Origin: Bacteroidales bacterium
GTDB taxonomy: Bacteria; Bacteroidota; Bacteroidia; Bacteroidales; UBA932
Direction: 5' to 3'
DNA length: 60,109 nt
NCBI GenBank assembly: GCA_017961015.1
Contig: JAGCYC010000011.1
Location: forward strand, 1-60,109
The position numbers were made by a program, and so were the translations under genes. Below the pieces are notes generated by a model. It saw only the letters and a program-made list of their open reading frames with translations. It was not told the DNA's origin and searched no databases. Shown here piece by piece: positions 1 to 7,264 of this stretch. How positions within the stretch are numbered: the stretch's first letter is position 1; every line of letters starts with the position of its first letter.

Positions 1-13
1 AAGCACTTCCCCA

Positions 14-2089
14 ATGGCTAAGATTTCCGTTCCCCCCGCTCTCAGGAAACTGTTTGCCCGGAGGGGGCTTGTGGTGTTTATAGGCGCTGCCATAATGCTG
101 GAAGCACTGGGCATCACGCAGTATGTCTTTGCCCGTAAGGCAATACGGGCCGAGGCCGGCCGCCGCGCCGAAAGCGAACTTACAATTGCCCGCCAGGACA
201 TAGAAAAGGTGACCGACCGCATAGAGGTGGCTGTCAAAAACACCATCTGGATGCTGGAGAGTTCCATGTCTCCCAAGGCCGATGCCCTTCCGTACCTGAA
301 AGAGCTGGTGAACAACAACGCCGAGATTGTAGATGCAGCCGTAGGCTATCTGCCTTCCTATCACGGAAGCCAGTGGAACGAGCCCATAGCTGCCCGCAGG
401 CCCGACGGCAGCATGGACTTGATAGTCCTGACCGACGGAAAGGACGATTACCAGCAGGCCGAATGGTACGTCCGGGCCCTGGAAAGCGGAGAACCCTTCT
501 GGAGCGAGCCATACTACGCCAAAAGCGCCGACGAAGGCATGGTGGTAACCTATTCGCTGCCCGTAAGGGATAAAAGCGGAAACACTGTTGGCATCCTTGC
601 GGCCGACCTCTCGCTGGAATGGCTTACGGAGCTGGTGAGCACCATCGAACTGTATCCCAATTCATATTCCACTGTACAAAGCGCCGAGGGCGAACTTCTG
701 GCATGTCCTGCCGAAACCCTGGACGTATCGCATCAGACGGTACGTTTCGATACGCCCCTGGAGAGCACCGGATGGAAACTTTCCATAGTCCTTCCAGAGG
801 AGGAGATTATGAGCGGGGCCAAAAAAATCGGCCTGGCGATTGCCATAATGCAGATACTGGGTCTTATCCTGGTAATTCTGATGATACGCCGGACGGCTAT
901 CGGCATTCTGGATCTGGAGAAGGTGCAGGACGGCAAGCGCAAGATAGAGAACGAGCTTCGTATTGCAAGCGGCATACAGATGGCCATGATTCCCAAGGTG
1001 TTCCCGCCTTTCCCTGAGAGGAAGGACCTGGACATGTCGGCCAGCCTTACGCCTGCCAAGGAAGTGGGAGGAGACCTTTACGACTTCTACATCAGGGACG
1101 AGAAACTCTTCTTCTGCGTTGGCGACGTCAGCGGCAAGGGCGTTCCGGCTTCACTGGTGATGGCCGTGACACGCAGCCTGTTCCGTAGCATTTCCTCGCA
1201 CGAATCCAGCCCGGGCACAATAATGAAGACGCTCAACGATTCCCTGTCCAAGGGGAACGAGAGCAATATGTTCGTCACCTTCTTCCTGGGCTCGCTGGAT
1301 CTGATAAGCGGCAAACTGCGCTACTGCAACGCAGGCCATAACGCTCCGCTCATCCTGAAGGACAGCATCTCCGTCCTGCCGGTTTTTCCTAACATCCCTC
1401 TTGGCATCATGCCCGGTTTCGTGTACAAGGAACAGGAAGTAAGCCTGGTCTGGGACGACGCCATCTTCCTTTACACCGACGGCCTTACCGAGGCCGAAAA
1501 CAACGCTCACGAGCTCTTCGGCGAGAAGAGGATGGCAGAGGTACTCCATATCAGGAGGGACTCCGAGTCCCATCTTGTGGCCATGCAGGAAGCTGTAAGG
1601 CAGTTCGTAGGGGACGCTCCTCAGAGCGACGACCTCACCATGCTGTTCATCCACTTCCTCCCCGATCCCGGCGAGAAAGACCGTGAACGCCGCCTGACCA
1701 TTCATTCCGACATCAACGAAATTCCCCAGCTTGCCGATTTCGTAAAGACCGTCCTCCAGGACACCGAAGCCGACAAGAGCCTTACCATGAATCTTAACCT
1801 TGCCCTGGAAGAAGCTGTAGCCAGCGTTCTCCTGAATGCATTCAAGGGCCAGGAAGGCGGAATGGTGGACATAGAGGCCGTCCTGAGGAAGGATTCCCTG
1901 GAATTCCTTATCTCGTTCGAGGGCAAGCCTTACAATCCCAATGCGGCCGACGGCACCGACGTTGCCCTGGCCGACGGAGACCCTTCCTGGGAAGGCCTGG
2001 GAATGTTCCTGGTGAGGAAGATCATGGATTCCGTAACCTACAGCTATACCGGCGGGGTAAACTGCCTGAGAATGGTAAAACACTTATAG
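14..2089 (+). CDS. Cache-SpoIIE/PP2C phosphatase with degenerate HATPase tail
   Basis: Membrane sensor phosphatase of the SpoIIE/RsbU type, expected to dephosphorylate a STAS-domain partner in a partner-switching pathway. An N-terminal membrane helix lies at about residues 18-38. It is followed by an extracytoplasmic dCache-like domain (with a block reading SLPVRDKSGNTVGILAADLS) and a second helix near 273-293. The PP2C domain (about 320-560) keeps its metal motifs: VGGDLYDF, GDVSGKGVPASLVMA and SDDLTML. A C-terminal HATPase_c (RsbW-like) domain spans about 575-690. There the N-box reads EEAVASVLLNAF, with Ser604 where Mg-binding Asn is expected, and the DxG motif reads FEG, with Phe635 for Asp. 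ATP binding is therefore doubtful although the GLGMFLVRK box is kept. The gene is 3 bases from guaB and probably cotranscribed. ATG at 14 is the first in-frame start; upstream sequence is missing. Confidence 0.88.
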   Translation: MAKISVPPALRKLFARRGLVVFIGAAIMLEALGITQYVFARKAIRAEAGRRAESELTIARQDIEKVTDRIEVAVKNTIWMLESSMSPKADALPYLKELVNNNAEIVDAAVGYLPSYHGSQWNEPIAARRPDGSMDLIVLTDGKDDYQQAEWYVRALESGEPFWSEPYYAKSADEGMVVTYSLPVRDKSGNTVGILAADLSLEWLTELVSTIELYPNSYSTVQSAEGELLACPAETLDVSHQTVRFDTPLESTGWKLSIVLPEEEIMSGAKKIGLAIAIMQILGLILVILMIRRTAIGILDLEKVQDGKRKIENELRIASGIQMAMIPKVFPPFPERKDLDMSASLTPAKEVGGDLYDFYIRDEKLFFCVGDVSGKGVPASLVMAVTRSLFRSISSHESSPGTIMKTLNDSLSKGNESNMFVTFFLGSLDLISGKLRYCNAGHNAPLILKDSISVLPVFPNIPLGIMPGFVYKEQEVSLVWDDAIFLYTDGLTEAENNAHELFGEKRMAEVLHIRRDSESHLVAMQEAVRQFVGDAPQSDDLTMLFIHFLPDPGEKDRERRLTIHSDINEIPQLADFVKTVLQDTEADKSLTMNLNLALEEAVASVLLNAFKGQEGGMVDIEAVLRKDSLEFLISFEGKPYNPNAADGTDVALADGDPSWEGLGMFLVRKIMDSVTYSYTGGVNCLRMVKHL

Positions 2090-2092
2090 GAT

Positions 2093-3157
2093 ATGTCTTC
2101 ACTGGATAAACGCATAGTAAAGGAGGGTATCACCTTTGACGATGTCCTCCTCGTGCCTGCCTATTCGCAGGTGCTTCCCAATCAGGTATCGCTCAAAAGC
2201 CGTTTTTCCAGGAATATAAGCCTGGATTCACCCTTCATATCGGCAGCTATGGATACGGTCACCGAAGCAGAGATGGCAATAGCTATGGCCATTTCGGGAG
2301 GCATAGGCGTAATCCATAAGAATATGGCCATTCCCGCCCAGGCTGCAGAGGTCGCCAAAGTCAAGGAAAAGGGCCTTAAAGTGGCGGCAGCCGCAGGAAT
2401 AGGAAAGGATATGATGGAAAGGGTGGGCGCCCTTGTGGAAGCCGGGGCCGATGCAATAGTCCTGGACAGCGCACACGGCCATTCCAAAGGTGTTATTGAC
2501 GCCCTTAAAAACGCCAAGGCAGCCTTCCCGGACACTGATTTCGTTGTAGGAAACATCGCCACGGCAGAGGGCGCAAAAGCCCTGATAGAGGCTGGTGCCG
2601 ATGCCGTCAAAGTTGGAATCGGCCCTGGATCCATCTGCACTACCCGCATAGTTTCCGGAGTAGGAGTCCCGCAGCTCACGGCCATAGCCGAAGCAGCCGA
2701 AGCCGCCGGGGATATCCCGGTGATTGCCGACGGAGGGCTGCGCTATTCAGGCGATGTAGTGAAAGCGCTTGCCGCGGGGGCATCGGCCGTTATGTGCGGT
2801 TCTATGTTCGCCGGTACGCTTGAGTCTCCCGGAGAAGTGATCGACGGGCAAAAGTGCTACAGGGGAATGGGGTCGGTGGAAGCGATGCAGCAGGGGAGTG
2901 CCGACCGCTATTTCCAGAACGGAGGCGGAAAGCTGGTACCGGAGGGTGTCGTGGCCACTGTTCCTTTCAAAGGAAGCGTAAAAGACGTTCTCTTCCAGCT
3001 CGAGGGCGGCCTCCGCTCCGGTATGGGCTACACCGGCAGCTCTACTATAGAGGAGCTGCATAAAGCCCGTTTTATCAAGATTTCCCCTGCAACTGTAAGG
3101 GAGAACCATCCTCACGACGTTTCCATAGCAAAACAGGCACCCAATTATAAAGGATAG
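2093..3157 (+). CDS. guaB: IMP dehydrogenase lacking the CBS (Bateman) domain
   Basis: Oxidises IMP to XMP with NAD, the committed step of GMP synthesis, in the cytosol. The catalytic loop [20 protein letters not shown] contains the active-site Cys. The product also has the [12 protein letters not shown] phosphate-binding segment, the [10 protein letters not shown] and DRYFQ flap region and the [14 protein letters not shown] block, which together distinguish IMPDH from GMP reductase. At 354 residues it is about 130 short of the usual ~490: the sequence passes straight from QAAEVAKVK to the KVAAAAGIG strand, exactly where the two CBS repeats normally sit. The catalytic barrel itself is complete, so this is a clean domain loss and not a frameshift. 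The family is known to tolerate this loss, but allosteric control by adenine/guanine nucleotides through the Bateman module should be absent. It lies between the phosphatase (3-base gap) and the deaminase (6-base gap). Confidence 0.93.
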   Translation: MSSLDKRIVKEGITFDDVLLVPAYSQVLPNQVSLKSRFSRNISLDSPFISAAMDTVTEAEMAIAMAISGGIGVIHKNMAIPAQAAEVAKVKEKGLKVAAAAGIGKDMMERVGALVEAGADAIVLDSAHGHSKGVIDALKNAKAAFPDTDFVVGNIATAEGAKALIEAGADAVKVGIGPGSICTTRIVSGVGVPQLTAIAEAAEAAGDIPVIADGGLRYSGDVVKALAAGASAVMCGSMFAGTLESPGEVIDGQKCYRGMGSVEAMQQGSADRYFQNGGGKLVPEGVVATVPFKGSVKDVLFQLEGGLRSGMGYTGSSTIEELHKARFIKISPATVRENHPHDVSIAKQAPNYKG

Positions 3158-3163
3158 ACAGTT

Positions 3164-4411
3164 ATGCATCAGGGTTTTGAAAAGATGAAGGCCGATTTCC
3201 GGGCCGCTTTCGGGACTTCCTTCGATTTCCTCAGGGACAGGGCTATCTACGACACGCCCCTGTACCGTTTCCTGGAGAGGATGCCAAAAGGATCGGACCT
3301 TCACGCCCACGCCGATGCCGTACTGCCTATGGAACTGCAGGTTGAATTCCTGAAAGACCATCCGGAACTTGTAATTACGCCCGACTGGCAGATTCGTTTT
3401 ATCGGCCCGGGAGTGCCGTATGGCAGCCGGACGATGAAAGAATGCCTTGAGGACGGGCTTACTGCCGATGATTTCGAGCGCTGCTGGACTATCGGAGGTG
3501 CACCCCGCAACGGCTATGTTTGGGACTGGTTCGAGGGCATTTTTACAAAGTGCGGTGCCATATGCACCACTCCTGCCCTGGTACAGGATTACTATACGAG
3601 GGTGATGCTCTACTACCACAGCATAGGCGTGGAGCACCTGGAACTGAGGAGCCCTTTCTTCGGCACCAGGGAAGATGCCATAGCCCGGGCCCAGGCCTAT
3701 ATCAGGGCCCTTCACAAAGTAAGGGAGACCGACCCTCTGTTCACTCTCTCCATCGTAGCCTGTGCCGGCAAGAACGACGCCTGGGACCCTCTGTTCGACA
3801 TCCTTATGGATAACGCCATCTGGGTGCTCAAGAATGTCAAGGACGGCCGTTACGACCTTGTAAAGGCCCTTGACATAGTGAATGACGAAGACCGTTCCTA
3901 CTCGCTTGCCCGTTACGAGGAACGTATCCGCAGCATCCTTATGCACAATCCCGGACTCAGGCTCACCCTGCACGCGGGAGAAAGCCTCAGGGGAGAAAAT
4001 GGAGAAATCGCAGTCGCCCTGCGCTGCGGCACCAACCGTCTGGGACACGGTTTCAATCTTTACCGCTATCCCGAACTTGAAAAGGCCGTGCTGGAAAAGG
4101 GTATCTGTATGGAGATATGCCCGGTGTCCAACGCCGCGCTCGGATACTGCAGCGATTTCTCGCAGCATCCGGCAAAGCAGTATATGCAGTCCGGAATTCC
4201 GATCGTGATATGCTCGGACGACGCAGCATATCAGTCCAGAAGCGTACTGACGGGCGATTATCTTGCGGTTACGGTAGGATGGGACCTGAGCCTGGAACAG
4301 CTGCACCAGCTGTGCCGCAACTCCATAGACTATTCCTTCCTGATTCCCGAGCGCAAACGAGCCCTGCTCAAATGGTGGGAAAAGGCCTGGGACGCTTTCC
4401 TTGAATCCTAA
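3164..4411 (+). CDS. Adenosine deaminase, ADA2/ADGF-like, cytosolic
   Basis: Predicted to deaminate adenosine (or a related nucleoside) to inosine using zinc. Metal and catalytic motifs are in order: MPKGSDLHAHA (His47, His49), LHAGES (His270, Glu272), RLGHG (His295), CPVSN, and CSDD (Asp352, Asp353). The block from HAGE through RIGHGF-like, CPxSN, SDxxxHP to SDD resembles the ADGF/CECR1 (ADA2) branch more than classical Add, which carries CPxSNxxTG and NTDDP. There is no signal peptide, unlike the secreted animal ADA2 proteins, so it should act in the cytosol. It sits 6 bases after guaB, suggesting a purine interconversion pair. Its TAA stop overlaps the TAG stop of the convergent phosphatase gene. 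Substrate is inferred from family only; other purine nucleosides are possible. Confidence 0.85.
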   Translation: MHQGFEKMKADFRAAFGTSFDFLRDRAIYDTPLYRFLERMPKGSDLHAHADAVLPMELQVEFLKDHPELVITPDWQIRFIGPGVPYGSRTMKECLEDGLTADDFERCWTIGGAPRNGYVWDWFEGIFTKCGAICTTPALVQDYYTRVMLYYHSIGVEHLELRSPFFGTREDAIARAQAYIRALHKVRETDPLFTLSIVACAGKNDAWDPLFDILMDNAIWVLKNVKDGRYDLVKALDIVNDEDRSYSLARYEERIRSILMHNPGLRLTLHAGESLRGENGEIAVALRCGTNRLGHGFNLYRYPELEKAVLEKGICMEICPVSNAALGYCSDFSQHPAKQYMQSGIPIVICSDDAAYQSRSVLTGDYLAVTVGWDLSLEQLHQLCRNSIDYSFLIPERKRALLKWWEKAWDAFLES

Positions 4412-6363
4412 CCCTTGTACTGGATTGCCAGCAGGGTAATATCGTCGCTCTGCTGGGCCTCACCGACGAAATCCTTGACAGAATCCAGCACAGTCTTCAC
4501 AATTGCAGAAGGCTGGCGGGCCGCATCCGTGCCGGCAACACAGTCCAGGATCCTGTCTTCTCCGTAAAGATGGTGGTCCGAATTCTCTGCTTCGCTTAAG
4601 CCGTCTGTGTAAAGGAATATCACTGTATCGGAATCCAAATCGGTTTCCTGCTGAACGAAGCGGGTATCGGCATCTACACCGAGGGCGATGTTCGACTCTA
4701 CTCCCAGCACGCCAGTACCCTTCTTCCCTATGAGTATAGGGGCATCGTGACCCGCATTGCAGTACTGCAGATGCCCGTTTTTCAGATCCAGGGCTCCTAC
4801 GAAGAAGGTCACGAACATCAGTGAATCATTATTTGTACAAAGCGACTTGTTTAGCTGCGACACTATGGCTTCAGGGCTGTCCTGATGGGCCGCTACAGTT
4901 CGGAAAACGGAAATTGACACCGCCATAACCAGCGCTGCCGGAACACCCTTGCCGCTGACGTCTCCGATGCAGAAGAAGAGCTTGCCGTCACGCAGGGAGT
5001 AGTCATAGAGGTCACCTCCCACGGCCTTTGCCGGCTTAAGGATGCTGTATATGTCTATATCATTGCGCTCCGGATAGGGAGGAAACACTTTGGGCAGCAT
5101 TGCCATCTGGATGTCTCTGGCAATGTTCAGTTCGCTTTCCAGCGCTGCGCGGTGAGCAGTTGCATCGGTAAGCTGGGATATATAGCGGCTGAGTGAATGC
5201 TCCATATTCTCGAAGGAATCCCTTAGGAGCAGTATCTCGTCGTGTTCCTTTATCTGCGGAAGGGGAGTGTCGAAATTGCCCTTTGCAACTTCACCTGCGC
5301 TTTCTGCCAGCTGCCTTAGCGGTTTAGTGGTTTTCCTGATGCTGAAGTAGCAGAGCACGAAGACAATGAGAAGGCCGATTCCGATAAGGCAGAGGATTAC
5401 CGCACCTATCACATAGCCGAAGAAGTGGACCGCCATATTGGGGACGACCGTGGCGACGGACCACTCGGTGCGGCGTATGGGGGCGTAATAGACATACGCA
5501 TCAATGCCGCCTATTTTAGCGAAAGTACGGCCGCTTTCACCTGCAAGCATCTTCCTGCCAAGATCGCGGTATGCGGCGTAAACCGTATCAGGACTGTGGA
5601 AGAAATTGTTTTTGAGCAGGTTTTCATTGTCGGGATGGGCAATATAGTCACCATCCTTGCTGATTATGAAACTGTAACTGCGGTCCTCAGGATTATCTCT
5701 CGCAATGCGGTCCTGGTTATCCTTGGCATCCATATCGGAGAGCTGCTTCCACAGCCATTCCAGCGAGATATCGGCCCCGAGTACACCTACAATTCTTTTT
5801 TTGCTGTCCTTGACGGGAAGGCTGTAGGTGCAGAGTATGGCCTTGGCGCCGGCATCGTCAAAATACGGGTCGCACCAGTAGCCTTCAGGATGCTCCATTC
5901 CACCCCGGTACCATTCGGCATTCAGGTAGTCGTGCCGCGACGATCCTATCTCCGACACCTTAGCTTCGCCGTTGGCGTCAAAACTGGCATAAATCTCGAA
6001 CCATTTACCTTCAGAACGGTAGTAATTGGGCTCGAAACCCACTCCCAGTCCAGTCAGATGGTGGTTTATCTCCAATTCGCTCAAGAGAGATTCCGACATA
6101 CGCCTGGGTTCGTTCAGATAGAACTGGACCTCGTCCACGTTGTTGAGGGCCGATATTTCAACGGCACTCAGCATTGCACTCAGCTGGGCGTTGGTGAGTT
6201 CCAGGTTGTCGTGGAAGTGCTTGTCCATCACGGCGGTGATACCGGCAGCCGCAAACAGCGACACCAGCGCGGATATCGCAAGCATTGTCACCAGGGTGGT
6301 GAGTATGACGCGCCGCGTAAGTCTGCGGGCAAATGACTGGAATCTCATCTTTATAGCGCTCAT
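4408..6363 (-). CDS. Cache-HAMP-SpoIIE/PP2C phosphatase
   Basis: Second membrane sensor phosphatase, paralogous to the one at the window start. Order: membrane helix (about 19-41), dCache domain (about 45-300), second helix (about 315-340), HAMP linker (about 340-392), and SpoIIE/PP2C domain (about 430-650) with VGGDLYDY, GDVSGKGVPAALVMA and QQSDDITLL intact. Several blocks are nearly identical to the paralogue, for example IQMAMxPKVFPPxPER and FCxGDVSGKGVPA. It ends right after the phosphatase domain: no HATPase follows, whereas the paralogue lacks the HAMP. It converges on the deaminase gene with overlapping stop codons (CTAA). A TAACTTTG promoter box lies 13 bases before the ATG. Ligand of the Cache domain and the STAS partner are not visible here. 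Confidence 0.88.
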   Translation of the reverse strand: MSAIKMRFQSFARRLTRRVILTTLVTMLAISALVSLFAAAGITAVMDKHFHDNLELTNAQLSAMLSAVEISALNNVDEVQFYLNEPRRMSESLLSELEINHHLTGLGVGFEPNYYRSEGKWFEIYASFDANGEAKVSEIGSSRHDYLNAEWYRGGMEHPEGYWCDPYFDDAGAKAILCTYSLPVKDSKKRIVGVLGADISLEWLWKQLSDMDAKDNQDRIARDNPEDRSYSFIISKDGDYIAHPDNENLLKNNFFHSPDTVYAAYRDLGRKMLAGESGRTFAKIGGIDAYVYYAPIRRTEWSVATVVPNMAVHFFGYVIGAVILCLIGIGLLIVFVLCYFSIRKTTKPLRQLAESAGEVAKGNFDTPLPQIKEHDEILLLRDSFENMEHSLSRYISQLTDATAHRAALESELNIARDIQMAMLPKVFPPYPERNDIDIYSILKPAKAVGGDLYDYSLRDGKLFFCIGDVSGKGVPAALVMAVSISVFRTVAAHQDSPEAIVSQLNKSLCTNNDSLMFVTFFVGALDLKNGHLQYCNAGHDAPILIGKKGTGVLGVESNIALGVDADTRFVQQETDLDSDTVIFLYTDGLSEAENSDHHLYGEDRILDCVAGTDAARQPSAIVKTVLDSVKDFVGEAQQSDDITLLAIQYKG

Positions 6364-6376
6364 CTTTTAATCTTTG

Positions 6377-6384
6377 CAAAGTTA
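6377..6384 (-). promoter_or_regulatory. -7 promoter box of the Cache-HAMP phosphatase
   Basis: Minus-strand TAACTTTG matches the Bacteroidetes TAnnTTTG box and sits 13 bases upstream of the ATG at 6363. I do not see a convincing TTTG -33 element. Confidence 0.5.
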
Positions 6385-6406
6385 GTAAAAGTAATTTAGC
6401 TATCGC

Positions 6407-6445
6407 AAAAAAAAGAGACCGGCATTGTTCAATACCGGACTCTTT
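6407..6445 (-). terminator. Intrinsic terminator of rnpB
   Basis: Read on the minus strand, CCGGTATTG pairs with CAATGCCGG (one mismatch) around a short loop and is followed by eight T residues. It lies just past the 3' end of the RNase P RNA. Confidence 0.8.
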
Positions 6446-6446
6446 G

Positions 6447-6770
6447 TAAGGGACAGGCGGGGCCATAAGCCGCTTTCTGTTTTTGAATCTGTCATTTATC
6501 TTCGCAACCTACCCCCCGGCATCGGACGGGCCGCCCTCATCTGCCGGTATATTTGGTCTTGCAGGCCCGGACAAGCTACCCGCGGCAGGTCGCCCTGCGG
6601 CGTCGTGGGCTCTTACCCCGCGTTTTCACCCTTGCCGGAAACCGGCGGTCATTCTCTGTTAACTTGTCTGAAGATTACTCCCCACTGCGCTTTCCGCAGA
6701 CGGGTGCCCTTTCCTGTGCGGACTTTCCTCGGCAGGATATCCCGCCGCGACAGATCGTCCCGCCTTTCGT
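6447..6770 (-). ncRNA. rnpB: RNase P RNA (class A)
   Basis: Catalytic RNA of ribonuclease P, which removes 5' leaders from pre-tRNAs. On the minus strand the conserved 5' core GAGGAAAGTCCGCAC occurs at about 6715-6729. The matching 3' core, ACAGAAAGCGGCTTATGGCC, is at about 6462-6481, giving the P4 pairing. AGGCGGG (6759-6765) pairs with CCCGCCT (6455-6461) as helix P1. The length of roughly 325 bases fits a bacterial type A RNA. Ends are approximate. The gene has its own promoter and terminator and lies between recX and the phosphatase gene. Short reading frames in this interval are not genes. Confidence 0.93.
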
Positions 6771-6774
6771 GCTG

Positions 6775-6805
6775 CAAAGGTAGTACAAAGCGCTGAAAAA
6801 AGCAA
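6775..6805 (-). promoter_or_regulatory. Promoter of rnpB
   Basis: Minus-strand TTG (6805-6803), 20 bases, then TACCTTTG (6782-6775): a good Bacteroidetes -33/-7 pair. It would start transcription near 6772, at the 5' end of RNase P RNA. Confidence 0.75.
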
Positions 6806-6812
6806 GAGGGGA

Positions 6813-7262
6813 CTATTCCAGGGAGGAGAGGACGGCTTCCACCTCATCATAGCCATAACCCCTTCCAAGGCCGTATTTAAGCAGTTTGAGGCGTTTCTGG
6901 GGGTCGCCCTCCAGACTGTGCGCCTTCGAGCTCATCAGTTTCCGCAGTATTTCATCGGCCTTTTCAGGCTCAATCTCGGAAAGGGCGGCGTCTATCAGGG
7001 AGTCCGAAATTCCCTTGGAGCGCAGTTGGAAACGTATCTTGACAGGTCCCCAGCCCTGAAGTGAGGCTTTTTCCCTGGCAAAGGCCGATGCATACCGGCC
7101 GTCGTCGATAAAGCGGTCTTTCAGAAGGGAATCCAGGATTTCTCCGGCGGCCTGTGCATCTCCTTCAAGCTCCTTTACGAGCCTGCGGAAAACGACGGAG
7201 CTGCAATACTCGGCCCTGGCGCAGTTGCGCTGCCATTTCGATAAAGTCCTGTCCTTGTCCAT
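6813..7262 (-). CDS. recX: RecX regulatory protein
   Basis: Small three-helix-repeat protein that binds RecA filaments and modulates recombination. The 149 residues are all-helical and show the family pattern: an N-terminal ARAEYCSSVVFRRL helix, then LLKDRFIDDGRYASAFAREK (the 'rfiDd.ryA..fvr.k' block), WGPVKIRFQLRSKGIS, and a last repeat ending KYGLGRGYGYDEVEAVL. It is the last gene of an rlmN-patatin-recX string, 2 bases after the patatin stop codon. It is not next to recA in the same operon, but recA starts on the opposite strand 3.5 kb away, just across the rlmN promoter. Confidence 0.85.
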   Translation of the reverse strand: MDKDRTLSKWQRNCARAEYCSSVVFRRLVKELEGDAQAAGEILDSLLKDRFIDDGRYASAFAREKASLQGWGPVKIRFQLRSKGISDSLIDAALSEIEPEKADEILRKLMSSKAHSLEGDPQKRLKLLKYGLGRGYGYDEVEAVLSSLE

Positions 7263-7264
7263 AA

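Noticed and set aside
2093..3157. GMP reductase instead of IMP dehydrogenase, suggested by the short length
   Set aside because: The sequence after the catalytic Cys ([10 protein letters not shown]), the YRGMGS flap and [13 protein letters not shown] are IMPDH features.
2747..4306. 519-codon open frame on the minus strand across guaB and the deaminase
   Set aside because: It lies fully antisense to two well-supported genes, has no recognisable motif, and arises from GC-biased codon use.
6425..6796. Short reading frames on the plus strand over 6.4-6.8 kb
   Set aside because: This interval is the RNase P RNA gene on the minus strand.
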